Shown in pieces: positions 1-11,544 of a DNA stretch of 64,000 nt (its first letter is position 1; each line of letters begins with the position of its first letter). The stretch is from Congeria kusceri. Its lineage: Eukaryota; Mollusca; Bivalvia; Myida; Dreissenidae. The stretch covers positions 7,008,001-7,072,000 of the forward strand of contig CM051030.1 in the NCBI GenBank assembly GCA_027627225.1. The letters run 5' to 3'. The notes under the pieces are model-generated. The model worked only from the letters and a program-made list of their open reading frames with translations, did not search any database and was not told the DNA's origin. A program made the position numbers and the translations under genes.

Positions 1-63
1 CAGCAGTTGACCCTAAACGTATTCGTGAATGGAAAAATAGTGGTACGCTCAATATTATCATGT
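1..63 (+). pseudogene. 3' end of an ORF, possible transposase DNA-binding (helix-turn-helix) fragment
   Basis: One frame is open from the window edge to a TAA at 61-63 and encodes 20 residues, AVDPKRIREWKNSGTLNIIM. The motif V-D-x-K-R-I-R-E-W resembles the DNA-binding segment seen in pogo/CENP-B-type and related transposase-derived proteins. That resemblance is recalled, not searched. The stop follows soon after, so this is either a gene end or a broken repeat copy. No cysteine-rich module occurs here. Confidence 0.3.
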
Positions 64-1007
64 AACTAGAATTTAACTAGATTTTTTTTTTAAATGTCTC
101 GACAACAAATCGAGCGATACCTTAAAGCTAAATAAAATATTATATTTTCACTGTTGTGCGAAACTATTCGTGCAAAACAAATGGCAAGCAATAAATTAAA
201 AACGCACATAAGTGCATAAGGTAATGCATTAGTTTTGTTTAACGCAGCTGCAATATTTCTCAGATTTATCCAATACCAAAAATCAAGAGAAGTGCGCGTA
301 TTAGTTCACGGGCACTCCAAACATGAATCGGTGAATGAACGATTCGGGTAACTGCGAGCGGGATACGCAACACTACTGGTCATTGTTTTTATATTTCTTT
401 TTCTTTTCTTTTTTTGTATTAATGCCAGGGGGACGTATGAGGACCCATGGCTCTAGGTCAGTGTAAAGGTGCCTTCATCACCTCCCAAACCCTCTAATTT
501 TAGAGAAATCAGCAAATATGCAGCTAGTGACAAAGCGGCGACCATCAAGAGTACTTTTACACAATACATGAACCAAACAGGAGGAACATTTCCGTATGCG
601 CAATTAATAGAATATACTAGTATATAAATAAGTGACCTGTATGCGCTTCTTAAATAAATATTAAACAGCATATATATTTTCAAGCTCATACATACACAAA
701 TAGCTATAAATATTGGAATAAAACATAAATCGTTAGAATTACACTAAAATAATAACGCATATGACATATCACAGCAACTACATTAAACAGGCGTCAACAG
801 CTAGACAGTAACAGCAACTGGATAAGAAATAATCACCGTCTGAAAAACATAGAAATCATTATTAGACACTTAAAATCACAGTTATAAGTACAGTTATAAA
901 ACGCCGCGTATGTTGCCGACACCTAAAAATACTTATAATTTAAGCATTTTGCATGAGATATGTGCTTCAAGCTCTGAATTCATCTATGTATAAACTAACC
1001 AAAACAC
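64..1007. other. intergenic, AT-rich
   Basis: No supported exon. The only notable ORF is a small minus-strand one at 453-569, listed separately. Short T and A runs are the only other structure seen. Confidence 0.5.
453..569 (-). CDS. small hydrophobic ORF, possible signal-peptide exon
   Basis: Starting at the internal ATG at 569, this minus-strand ORF encodes 38 residues. A hydrophobic stretch (VLLMVAALSLAAYLLISL) is followed by a Gly/Glu/Asp-rich tail and a TAG. It could be a short secreted or membrane peptide, or a first exon using a GTGATG donor after GGGAG. No partner exon was found below it before the window edge. Given the neighbouring secreted-protein genes it is worth recording, but it may be chance. 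Confidence 0.2.
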   Translation of the reverse strand: MYCVKVLLMVAALSLAAYLLISLKLEGLGGDEGTFTLT

Positions 1008-2316
1008 GGTAGGTAGGTAGGTAGGTAGGTTGGTAGGTAGGTAGGTAGGTAGGTAGGTAGGTAGGTAGGTAGGTACGTAGGTAGGTAGGTAGGTAGGTAG
1101 GTAGGTTGGTAGGTAGGTAGGTAGGTAGGTAGGTAGGTAGGTAGGTTGGTAGGTTGGTAGGTAGGTAGGTAGGTAGGTAGGTAGGTAGGTAGGTAGGTAG
1201 GTAGGTAGGTTGGTAGGTAGGTAGGTAGGTAGGTAGGTAGGTAGGTAGGTTGGTAGGTAGGTAGGTAGGTAGGTAGGTAGGTAGGTAGGTAGGTTGGTAG
1301 GTAGGTAGGTAGGTAGGTAGGTAGGTAGGTAGGTAGGTAGGTTGATAGGTTGGTAGGTAGGTAGGTAGGTAGGTAGGTAGGTAGGTAGGTAGGTAGGTAG
1401 GTAGGTAGGTAGGTAGGTAGGTAGGTAGGTAGGTAGGTAGGTAGGTAGGTAGGTAGGTAGGATGTTGGTAGGTAGGTAGGTAGGTAGGTAGGTAGGTAGG
1501 TAGGTAGGTAGGTAGGTAGGTTGGTAGGTAGGTAGGTAGGTAGGTAGGTAGGTAGGTAGGTAGGTAGGTAGGTAGGTAGGTAGGTAGGTAGGTAGGTAGG
1601 TAGGTAGGTAGGTAGGTAGGTAGGTAGGTAGGTAGGTAGGTAGGTAGGTAGGTAGGTAGGTAGGTAGGTAGGTAGGTAGGTAGGTTGGTAGGTAGGTAGG
1701 TAGGTAGGTAGGTAGGTAGGTAGGTAGGTAGGTAGGTAGGTAGGTAGGTAGGTAGGTAGGTAGGTTGGTAGGTTGGTAGGTTGGTAGGTAGGTAGGTAGG
1801 TAGGTAGGTAGGTAGGTAGGTAGGTAGGTTGATAGGTTGGTAGGTAGGTAGGTAGGTAGGTAGGTAGGTAGGTAGGTAGGTAGGTAGGTAGGTAGGTAGG
1901 TAGGTAGGTAGGTAGGTAGGTAGGTAGGTAGGTAGGTAGGTAGGTAGGTAGGTAGGTAGGTAGGTAGGTAGGTAGGTAGGTTGGTAGGTAGGTAGGTAGG
2001 TAGGTAGGTAGGTAGGTAGGTAGGTAGGTAGGTAGGTTGGTAGGTAGGTAGGTAGGTAGGTAGGTAGGTAGGTAGGTAGGTAGGTAGGTAGGTAGGTAGG
2101 TAGGTAGGTAGGTAGGTAGGTAGGTAGGTAGGTAGGTAGGTAGGTAGGTAGGTAGGTAGGTAGGTAGGTAGGTAGGTAGGTAGGTAGGTAGGTAGGTAGG
2201 TAGGTAGGTAGGTAGGTAGGTAGGTAGGTAGGTAGGTAGGTAGGTAGGTAGGTAGGTAGGTAGGTAGGTAGGTAGGTAGGTAGGTAGGTAGGTAGGTAGG
2301 TAGGTAGGTTGGTTGG
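1008..2316. repeat. (GGTA)n tetranucleotide microsatellite, about 1.3 kb
   Basis: Almost perfect GGTA/TAGG repeats run for about 1.3 kb, with scattered GGTT variants and a few GGTTGATA interruptions. It lies upstream of locus G1 and may separate it from missing 5' exons. The G-rich strand has GG every four bases, so two-tier G-quadruplexes are conceivable. Confidence 0.98.
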
Positions 2317-2429
<113 letters not shown>

Positions 2430-2610
2430 CTTAAGAACGATCAGACAGCCAAACCGGCAGTGAATCAGTCAATAAATCAGTCAGGCAGTCTTTTGTTAAA
2501 AAAATCACTCATTGCATCAATATGAATAGAATAAGGATTTAATTAAGAATATAATTATTAATTATATATTAATAACAATTAGCTAATAATAATTAAAGTT
2601 ATGTTTTCAG

Positions 2611-2727
2611 AAAACCCGTTCCCCTTCAATGGCAATAAATATCAACATGATCAGACATTCTCTCTAGACTGTAATACGTGTACATGCTGGAATGGAGTCG
2701 TGAACTGCACAGCAATGGAATGTCCTA
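2611..2727 (+). CDS. G1 exon a: SD1 module lacking Cys1
   Basis: This 117-nt exon is flanked by TTTTCAG and GTAAGT and is phase 1-1. It reads ..NPFPFNGNKYQHDQTFSL, then D-C-N-T-C-T-C and C-T-A-M-E-C-P. Phe occupies the place of the first cysteine found in all other copies. The other five cysteines are present. Confidence 0.75.
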
Positions 2728-4600
2728 GTAAGTGAAAATGACTCCGAATATGTTATATCTGTATATAAGTTTCTGTTTAGTCATGCCATCTTATTACATG
2801 TTTGACGACGTTATAGTGCCATGAAACCAAGTGGTTTAAACCTAGCAGCATGAGCAAACTTTCCCTTTGGACAGCAACCATAAACTTTGTTAAATTAATG
2901 CATTTTAGTTTTCTCCATTCATACAATTCTTACATATGTAAAACGACGTTGTAGAAAACCCATGCGACTACAATAGCATGTCATATCAACATGACCAGAT
3001 ATTCTCTGTGGACTTCAACGACTGCAGATGCTCGGATGGAGTTGTAAACTGTATAACTATGGAATGTCCTAGTAAGTTGCACAGAGGATATTTCATTCCT
3101 TGAGAGGCAGAAGATGCTATCAGCATTCTTTGCATATATGCTGATAGCAAGTTCTGGCTTTCAAGGAACGATTTGTTGGTTTCAGTGTAAGAAAGTACTT
3201 TAATTCCTGAGTAGTCATATAAAATATATTCACTTTCAGTTTTCTATTATAACAAATATGATCTTACACTGAAATAAATGCATGTTCGTTTTATTGCATG
3301 ATGTTGGACAATAAATAAATATAATTATGCGAGAAACCCTTAAAGTGACTATGTCATCCACAAGGGCCTCAAGGGGTCCATTTCTTTTAAAAATCTGAAA
3401 TTAAGATATTAATTTTGGTATATGCTAACGGTTAAAACTGGATATATATAAAAGGAAAAGAGTGTACGCATTCTGAAATAAAAATCAATATAAAATAAGG
3501 GTCGTGTTTATTTGGCCCTTTTTCTGTTTAAAATTTGACGTCAGAATTGTGATTATTTTATTTAACCATAGTTTACACATGATTCATAACAAAGCAAAAT
3601 AGCGAAGTTGGAAAAAGCGCTGTCTACTGTCATATCTTTGTATGTCATCTAAGTTGTAAGTTCGATGCCCAATTGGGGTTTTAATTTTTCCAAACGTTTT
3701 TGCTAATTTGTGTTTTATATTCTTTATTTTCTATTTAATGCAAATGACTAAGTCTTGCACATTTCTATCATAAACTATCATTTATAGTGCAATAGGAAGC
3801 CGTTTTTTCGTCGACATAGTCCCTTTAAACGTTACAATTTCGTGTATTCTGACGTCATAAATGATAAACAAAATGAAACACAATACTATAGTGGCCACTG
3901 TGCCATTTTCTTCGTCGCGGTCACTTATTTATATTTTCTGTTGTTAACATGTTTTTAAAAATTGTATTTAAATGTGCATGTGTATAAAATTGCCAATTGT
4001 TCCAACAATGGAAATATCAAATTATTTCATTTTTTTCTGAAAGCATACCAATGTGTCATACTTTCACAGCGATAAACATATGTGTATCATTGTGGGATTT
4101 AGTTCAGAAAATATTAATACAATTTTACCCAATCTGTAGAGGAGTCGTGTGAATACATTGGCACTACTTACCAGCATGGACAAACATTCATGGAGCGCTG
4201 CAACGACTGTACCTGTTTAGATGGGGCAATTTCGTGTACAAATCGAGACTGCTGTAAGTATACACATATTGTCTGCAATTATTATGTATTTTACGAGTTC
4301 ATCATATTAATGTTTAACACCTTGTTCAGGCAATTATTGAGGAGCAAAGAATAAACATATGAGTCTGAATTACCTCAGATTGCCCCGTACCAAATGACGT
4401 TTATGTACTGTTCATGTACTTTTCTTCCAGCAAAATTGTGTGTGTTAAACGGGCAAACGTACAACGACGGCCAAATCTTCAAGAATGATTGTAATGACTG
4501 CAGATGCAATGCTCCGACAGCGGTTTGTACCACTCAAAGTTGTCCACCTGCATCGACACTAACACCGGCACCAACGACGACATCAACACAGGCACCCTGA
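2611..4600 (+). CDS. G1: secreted four-SD1 (pacifastin/VWC-N-like) protein, 5' end not found
   Basis: Four plus-strand exons (2611-2727, 2955-3071, 4140-4253, 4431-4600) are joined by phase-1 introns with AG acceptors and GTAAGT donors. Each encodes one module of the form C-x16-C-N-x-C-x-C-x6-C-x4-C, typical of pacifastin light-chain domains and of the N-terminal half of VWC domains. The last exon ends in a Thr/Pro/Ser tail, which could be O-glycosylated, and a TGA at 4598-4600. The first two modules each lack one cysteine, at different positions. No signal-peptide exon was seen upstream; it may lie before or beyond the GGTA array. A possible polyadenylation signal ATTAAA lies near 4733. The protein is presumably secreted. 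Its function is unknown; protease inhibition is known for true pacifastins but is not shown here. Confidence 0.7.
2955..3071 (+). CDS. G1 exon b: SD1 module lacking Cys2
   Basis: This 117-nt exon is flanked by TTGTAG and GTAAGT and is phase 1-1. It reads N-P-C-D-Y-N-S...QHDQIFSVD, then F-N-D-C-R-C. Phe replaces the second cysteine of the CN-x-C-x-C core, while the first is kept. It is the nearest relative of exon a, with shared YQHDQ and MECPS. Confidence 0.75.
3094..3170. repeat. intronic hairpin (inverted repeat), shared with G5 intron
   Basis: Two arms of about 33 nt (3094-3126 and 3138-3170) pair around an 11-nt loop, with the core TGCTATCAGC/GCTGATAGC. A related palindrome lies at 48,781-48,850 next to the paralogous SD1 exon of G5. 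It is either a foldback element or a structured intronic RNA. Confidence 0.7.
3340..3828. mobile_element. TIR element with internal tRNA-like (SINE-like) segment in G1 intron
   Basis: The ends TTAAAGTGACTATGTC (3340-3355) and GACATAGTCCCTTTAA (3813-3828) form imperfect inverted repeats. Within it, 3599-3680 has an A-box-like TAGCGAAGTTGG and a B-box-like AAGTTCGATGCCC. It resembles the three elements in G3 introns, which also have AAAGGGACT-type ends with a tRNA-like core. Confidence 0.5.
4140..4253 (+). CDS. G1 exon c: complete SD1 module
   Basis: This 114-nt exon is flanked by TCTGTAG and GTAAGT and is phase 1-1. It encodes all six cysteines: K-E-S-C-E-Y-I-G...F-M-E-R-C-N-D-C-T-C-L-D-G-A-I-S-C-T-N-R-D-C. 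Confidence 0.8.
4431..4600 (+). CDS. G1 terminal exon: SD1 module plus Thr/Pro tail
   Basis: It follows the acceptor CTTCCAG in phase 1. Six cysteines (LCVLNG...DCNDCRC...VC...SC) are followed by PPASTLTPAPTTTSTQAP and TGA. The tail parallels the Pro/Thr end of G5. Confidence 0.8.
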
Positions 4601-5384
4601 TAGAATCAGTTACATGGACATACAACTAGAATAACAACAACTTATTATACAGAAAAGAGTGTTTTCGGTTGTGTGTTTGTGGATGATGGAGATATAACGA
4701 TATTGTTAAACATGAAGATAATAATTATAATTATTAAATTCTACTGGTATTGTATTTGTATTTGTTTAAAGATGGTTTGGATTAATTGAGATCAATGGTA
4801 GCTAAATGTTGATATCTCCGATACAAAAACAGAAATCAGTAAGTTTTGCCTTTTTCTACTGTTTGTTTGAATATTTCCATAAAATACGATATCGACACAA
4901 ATGAATAATAAAGCGACAATTTTACATGAGCTTTGAATACTGTTGAAAAGAAAACATACAGTATCTGTAAACTATTCATTGAATTCTCCGTACATATGGA
5001 TTTGCTTTTAATAAAGAAACTAAAGAACGGTATACACGCGTTATAAGCAGAATTCTCGGAACAATTAAGGTGGTTAACGATTCGTTTTGTACAATTCAAA
5101 ATGTATGTGTTTTGGGGTACATACGACAAATCAGAAAACATTCGGTGTGTAAGCCATTGTGTAAACCCAGTTTACATGTGTTGCTGCAGTACATATGAAC
5201 AAGCAGATATGACTCCTTATGAAAAAGATTTGCCAGCTTTGTGTTTCGTGTTTCTCGAGGCTCAGTCAACTCAAAAACTTCGTGTTTTCGGCACAGGAAT
5301 ACACCGAAATAGTTTGATATTAATGGATTGATTGTTCTGCAGCTATAGTCCGACAATATTGACCTTGCACTCATTTGTTTCCGT
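4601..5384. other. G1 3' flank, no gene seen
   Basis: AT-rich sequence with a possible ATTAAA polyadenylation signal near 4733. The overlapping ORFs on both strands around 4836-5374 lack domain features and look like chance. Confidence 0.4.
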
Positions 5385-5450
5385 AAAGTTTCATAGATTT
5401 TCGTCGTAGTACTCGGGAAAGTTTCATAGATTTTCGTCGTAGTACTCGGG
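5385..5450. repeat. 33-bp tandem duplication
   Basis: The 33-bp segment beginning AAAGTTTCATAGATTTTCG is present twice back to back (5385-5417 and 5418-5450), identical by eye. Confidence 0.9.
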
Positions 5451-5512
5451 TATGTATTGTAAACACTATGCTCGTTAGATAATATTTTGTCGCTATCTAC
5501 GCATAAACTGCT

Positions 5513-5575
5513 ATCTTGAACGATAGCCTAATGGTAGAGTGCTCGTTTAATATTCAGAGGTAATGGTGTAAAAAT
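5513..5575 (+). repeat. degenerate tRNA-like (SINE) relic
   Basis: GATAGCCTAATGGTAGAGTGCTCG matches a tRNA D-arm/A-box. The expected B-box position is degraded. This is probably a SINE head rather than a tRNA gene, since no acceptor stem pairs. Confidence 0.35.
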
Positions 5576-5851
5576 CAAGATTTCATTCATTTTTATTCCA
5601 AGGCATTATAGAAAATATGTCGTTGCAGCTGTAATTGCTGCCCTATAATATATTTTCCCTTTAATTTGTTTTGTCTTTGGGATATTATTCAATGTTTTGT
5701 GTTAACTATATGAAAAAAAAAAAGAAAAAAAAGTTGTGAACATTATTTAATTTATTTATTGTACAATACAATTAGAGGACACTGGAAGGAAACAAACTTG
5801 AAATGCGTGCTAATAATTATTGTACTCGAAATGAAAAAATAAAATGTAATA

Positions 5852-5852
5852 T

Positions 5853-5896
<44 letters not shown>

Positions 5897-5935
5897 ATAA
5901 TAATAATAATACTTCTACTACTACTACTACTACTT

Positions 5936-5966
<31 letters not shown>

Positions 5967-6026
5967 TACTTCTTCTACTACTACCACTTCTACTACTACT
6001 ATTACTACTACTACTACTACTATTAA

Positions 6027-6101
<75 letters not shown>

Positions 6102-6153
6102 TACTACTACTACTACTACTACTATTAATACTACTACTAATACTATTACTGCT

Positions 6154-6199
<46 letters not shown>

Positions 6200-6330
6200 G
6201 TAATAATATTAATAATAATAATAGATGTAGTAGTATTGTTAGTAGTGTTAGTAGAAGCAGTAGTGACTGTAGTAGTAGTAGTAGTAGGTGTAGTAGTAGA
6301 AGCAGTAGTAGTAAAAAAAGTAATAATAAT
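5852..6330. repeat. (ACT)n / (AAT)n / (AGT)n trinucleotide array
   Basis: Trinucleotide repeats shift from ACT (5852-6150) to AAT (6155-6225) and then to imperfect AGT. Long ORFs on both strands here (poly-Thr/Asn/Ser and poly-Leu) are products of the repeat. Confidence 0.95.
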
Positions 6331-6739
6331 AATACAAATAAAAGTAACAATAAAAAAAAATATTCCAAGGCACTAAAATTGCATTATAACGTTATGAAAC
6401 CGAATATTTCGAATTTAAAGAAAGGGGATATTATAAATTAAACACCGATTTTTCCAAGAAAGAAAAACAGACATATACGGACGTAATTTAAATATTTTCA
6501 CTGTGTCTCTAATTATACGGACACTCAATAGTTTGGAATATTTTATGTCTCTAAATATTTGGACACGAACAAAAATGATTTTTATTAAGTGACGGAAAAC
6601 AAAGAGCTTTTCGGTAATAATTAAGGTTCTTGGTGCTTTGCTTTGCGCAATTGCTAGCGGAAGTCCGTATTTACACGGTTTGTTTCAGCAGATTTGCTTA
6701 GACTGATATGTAAAATCAGACCATGTACACTGGGTTTAA

Positions 6740-7523
6740 AACCCCTGTCACACTAGGGCCGCGCTCTCACGGCAATATCATGGCGTCCAAGAAAAATGCA
6801 GAACGCCGATGCGCTCAGTACGATTGCAAGCATCGCCGCAGCAACGCAGTGGCATCGCCAGTAGGCGCGTTGGGATCGCATAGAACGCCGAGCGACTGCG
6901 TGCACTTTGAGCATGTTCTGATCAGAGCGCAGTGGGGTCGCCGTATGTATCGCCATAGCAGAGCAGTAAGGTCTCCTTCAACGCCACAGGAGCTCCGCGG
7001 GCGCGCACAGAGGTAGCAGTGTGAACGCTGTGGTTGTCGGTGGCGCTTGCACGGAGATTGTACGGCGTTCTTTGAGATGTCACTGCGTCTCTACCGCTCT
7101 TATACGTCGCGTCTACGGCGCGTCTACGGTGTGTTATTTATTTTACTGCGCTCTTACAACTACTGTACGGAGCTGTCACGGCGATCATTGCGCTCCCAAA
7201 ATGCTTCTACCGCGTCCATCGGCATTTTCATGACAAAAACGAACAGCTTCGTTTTATATGTAGTGCAAACGAACGTCGTCAACACGCCGTAAGCGCAGTG
7301 TACGCAGTGCAAGGGCCGTGAAAGCGCAGACAATCGCCAACAAGAACTGGCTAGGAACGCGATAGAACGCCATGGAAGCAACGCCTTGGTCGCTGTGAGG
7401 ACGCCGTAACATCTCCATCTTCACGAAAAATATCAGGTATTTCTTGCGATCTCACAGCGCTCTGGAAAATTAAACAGCGCCGTGCCAACGCAGTGGAAAC
7501 GCGGTAATGTGTGACTGGGGTAT
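6740..7523. mobile_element. GC-rich non-autonomous TIR element
   Basis: About 780 bp is strikingly richer in GC and CpG than the surroundings, with many ACGC, GCAGTG and CGCCG words. It starts ACCCCTGTCACAC (6741-6753) and ends GTGTGACTGGGGTA (7509-7522), an imperfect inverted repeat. No transposase frame was recognised and the target-site duplication is unclear. Confidence 0.55.
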
Positions 7524-10500
7524 TACATAATGATCATCGAAGAACAATTTAACCAATCGATGCGATTTGAATGACAATGCGTTTTAAATCATTCAAAATT
7601 ATTTTCAATAAAACCACACATTGATACAGGACGTTGAGAGGAAGTGCAGAGCACATGGACCTTAACTCATACGTCACATCCTGTTACATCCCTTGTTAAC
7701 ATATTATTCTTAAATATATCCGTGTTAACGTTTGAAGCATTTTTATGATGATTGATCTTCTTTCGTGGTATTTTCTGTTTCAAGGACGTCTCTTCTAAAC
7801 ATAAATATACTGTAGGCGAACAGCGCCGTCCTGTATTAGCCTGTGCGGACTGCACAGGCTACTCCGGGACGACACTTAACGCATTAAGCCCGGTTTTTCC
7901 ACGACTCGCATCAATTTTGTATTAATCGAGATTTTATGAAAATAAATTAAGTTAATATATAACCGTTAACTTCATGAATACGGAACATAATATCAATTCA
8001 TCATAACGATCGATGTACATATTGTTTTATTCCATATACATGTATATCGGAAATGTTAAACCACAAATCTGTCTCGGTTGAAGCAGGATTTAGCTGATGT
8101 GTCAGTAATGTTTTTTCGTAGAGCGTCGTAAACGCATCAGCAAAACAAATGTTGACTAGCATAACAATATGTTACCTTTTTGCCGCAAACATGGCTAAAC
8201 AAAACATGCGCTATATGAATCACGTTGTGCGACACATTTTGATTGCACAATTTATATGACACTGTTTGACATTGAGATTAATGATAATTGTTATATATCG
8301 TCTGGACATGGCAATCGAGGATGCAGAATAGGTTTAGTTTCCATCATCACGCCGGCATTGGCAAGAAAATAGTAATCGTTAGCTCTATTTCTAATGACAT
8401 CATCGTATTAGATTATCGTGGCATGGTATTTGGTATTTTTTCTTCCAATTATTTTCAAAATTATTACAGAAAATAATCAGATATACTTAATACTGAATAC
8501 ACATTTTTCTGAAAATTTGAAAAACAAAAACATGACAAATCTCCAATAAAAAGCTAAATTTTCCGGGGTGGTGGTGCGGGGAAGTGTCTCTAACAAACCT
8601 CTAACAGAACAGAGCGGAGTTTAAAAAATAATAATGTTGACAATCATTAGTGTCTTGAAATCTATACATGCGCACCAATGTGTTCTTACATAGGTTGTCA
8701 GTGAACCAAAGTAAATATATCAGGTTTGTTAATCTAATAGATCCAAGTTTATGCAGATAATGTTGTTTTATTTGACCCATTTTACGGTGTTTCTGATAAT
8801 ACATCAAAATGATGTGATGTTAACAAATATAAACCCCAAATCATCTTCAACACCTACCGAAAACAGAATGCCGAGGCAATTCACTCCCTCTAATAAAGTG
8901 GCCTACACATATTTAGTGACCAAGCTACACCCCTGACCAAATCTCGTTTTTCTAAGCCTCGTTAAAGTATCTTTATTGAACACTTATTTAGTATTTGCCA
9001 ATATAGAATTGCATTTAACTCAAGAAAAAGTACTCAACGTTTGCATATATACGAATGTTGGTTATGTCAGTAATAAATCGTTCTTTATAAAGAATGATGT
9101 TATTAGAGATGAGGAATACCAAGTTTGACTCAACATTAGAGCGCTCATAGATCTGTACACGTTCAAGAATAGTCTTTATTCTTAGTTTTAAGTCTCAGAA
9201 TATGTTAGAGAATACGGGCCCTGGACGTTACTCCTCTTGACAATATCGCAGCCATTTCTGCTAATCACATTATAAATTCGAGTATGACTTGGAAATCAGC
9301 CATTTCTGCTAATCGCATTATAAATTCGAGTATGACTGTTGGAAATCAGCCATTTCGAGAAAGAGTGCTCTCATGCTGTTTGTGGGACAACATATAATCC
9401 GTCTATTAATAGTCAGAATGTAATTTACATGTGGAATGTGAGGAATATTAAGCAAACCATAATTCAATCGGCTTATTCTTTTCTGTATGTTCAACAAATT
9501 ACTATACTATTTTCTTGGATTTAGATTACCATAACACAGACTTTTATATCTGCGTTTTACGACTGCTTCGACATGCACGTTTAGTGCGAAATTTATGTAC
9601 AGCTGCTACACTTTGCAAAGGATTATTGCTTTTGTGTACACCAACTACTTATGCATGTTAAGACATATTTGACATATCTGATGAATTTTATATTTGACAG
9701 AAACGACTTCATTAATCTAGTAAATAAAGCCTAACGATCAATGGCGTTGTGACTAAATTTGTTAATGGGTTATCCCATCATTATAAACATAATTTAAATT
9801 GACTAAACATCCGGTAAACGTTTGGCAAGCTGCAAATAGTATACAGAAAACACGTTGAGTGCCTTTGTTTTCGTCTTGTTTAAAATTTAAACATTTTATG
9901 AAACTGAAATTCTTTCAACTTAACACATGGATAATACATATGCTTTTATTTCCAAAATGAATTACGTAATGCATCTGTTTAATCTAAATTTACCTTAAAG
10001 TAGATTGACTTGTCATGGAAAACCTACATTTTTTGCCGTACGAATGCTCCATTGGCGAAGTTTATAAAACGATAACAGATAAATACAAATGATGCTCATA
10101 CTGTCAAAATATTTATATACGTACTTTTTTTTTAAACTGATTGTTATTTCATTTCAATTGCATAATTATGCAACAATGATGTTTTGTTCAAGGACAGCCA
10201 TGTACAAGCGTTGCGCAGTTTCCAATTATCCAAAACGATTTATCAAAATAATAAAAACATGTTTAATTGTGCAAAATCTGTGCTAATTAGTAGTTCGCCG
10301 CATGTCACATTGATAGCTGTCTTCAGTCAGATCATATCACATTTTGTGTTGCTTATTTGTTCCTATTAACATGCAAATTGAACTCGAATGGAAACGAAAA
10401 ACACCATGCGTGGTTTATCTCTCCGTGTTTATTTAGATGGATCTTTTCTGCACGGCACGGTGAATGATGCCAGGCTTATTAATTTTCATCAACACATCTG

Positions 10501-10571
10501 ACTAAAGGGAAAAATGCATATTTATATATATGTATATGTTTAAAGATATTCAACAAATCTATCATCCATAG
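7524..10571. other. intergenic, no gene seen
   Basis: AT-rich, with no exon passing the splice, phase and cysteine tests. A tandem duplication of about 49 bp at 9249-9350 (CAGCCATTTCTGCTAATC...) is the only structure noted. The small ORFs appear random. Confidence 0.5.
9249..9350. repeat. tandem duplication of about 49 bp
   Basis: CAGCCATTTCTGCTAATCRC...TATGACT is repeated twice with few differences. A third partial start, CAGCCATTTC, follows. Confidence 0.8.
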
Positions 10572-10685
10572 GTACGCAGTGTGCTGTATATGGACGAATT
10601 CTTGAAAATGGCGAAGGTCATTTCGACTGCTGTAATTATTGTCAATGTAATGGTGGATTGCTGATTTGCACAATGGCGTATTGTG
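10572..10685 (+). CDS. G2 exon 1: SD1 module with extra Cys
   Basis: This 114-nt exon encodes GTQCAVYGRILENGEGHF, then D-C-C-N-Y-C-Q-C-N-G-G-L-L-I-C-T-M-A-Y-C. An extra cysteine directly follows Cys2. Confidence 0.65.
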
Positions 10686-11094
10686 GTTAGTAAAAACATA
10701 TTTGGCGACTTTAGGGGACATGGCTCTGACAGCTATAGGGCTCTGTCTATAACAATTTTGTAAAAAAACCGCCAACCGCCCCATCGATATAATGGAACGT
10801 GTATGACAAAAAAAAACTACGCATACATGGTTGTAAAGACACATGTCTATAACCCCAATACGGTTAAAGTTAATCTATAATTCAGTTATCACAAGTACTT
10901 AAGCCATAGGTAGTATCCAGTTATACATTTGTAGTAAATGACACGTCATTCTAATACTATAGTTTGTATCTGGTTTGTAGCATCAATGTTCTGTTACGAA
11001 AAAACAAAGAAAAAAATTGCAAAATTGAAAGTTGCCATCCAGAAATGTTGCCATATTGGTTGCGCAAGCATATGCTTACCTCCTAGCTGTATGC

Positions 11095-11097
<3 letters not shown>
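10572..11097 (+). CDS. G2: orphan SD1 + degenerate WAP exon pair
   Basis: Two plus-strand exons (10572-10685 and 10981-11097), both phase 1-1, have good splice sites (CATAG/GTTAGT and TTGTAG/GTTTTT). The first encodes an SD1 module with seven cysteines, reading F-D-C-C-N-Y-C-Q-C. The second ends like a WAP domain (QKCCHIGCASICLPPSC), but its N-terminal half is a Lys-rich stretch without the usual WAP cysteines. Module order and spacing match SD1-WAP in G4 and G5, so this is a member of the family. No signal-peptide or terminal exon was found. It may be a partial, decaying locus or have distant exons. A pure T tract follows the second donor at once. Confidence 0.5.
10981..11097 (+). CDS. G2 exon 2: WAP-like, N-half eroded
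   Basis: This 117-nt exon is phase 1-1. The C-terminal K-C-C-x3-C-x3-C pattern matches the end of the G3 and G5 WAP exons. Only one cysteine precedes it, against the four expected. Confidence 0.45.

Positions 11098-11126
<29 letters not shown>
11098..11126. repeat. poly-T tract
   Basis: A run of about 27 T directly follows the G2 exon 2 donor. Confidence 0.9.
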
Positions 11127-11483
11127 CCGTTCTATATATTTTATTTTCCTCGTCAATAGGTGTGTGAGGGTCGAGGTCATCCCCCTCCACACCGTACATC
11201 ATGAGTATTGATAATAGTTCAACATGCATGATATATAATATTACAATGAAGACAAGGTATGCAAGGTTAAAGTGGGACTTGTGTACGAAACGACAGTGAC
11301 TTTTTTTTAATGTAACCCACACATCTGTACACAACGTCAGTAATTGTTTTAATGAAATTAGGATCAATGTTTGGAAAAATAACGTTTTAAAATGCGTCAT
11401 GTCGATAATTCAAGTTTTTGTCAATGTTTGTTTTTTTGTCAAAATAAAGGAATTAAATTCATTAGTTTTATAATACATATACT

Positions 11484-11485
<2 letters not shown>

Positions 11486-11544
<59 letters not shown>

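Noticed and set aside
5803..6441. 212-residue Thr/Asn/Ser-rich ORF
   Set aside because: Purely the translation of trinucleotide repeats; the opposite strand is equally open as poly-Leu.
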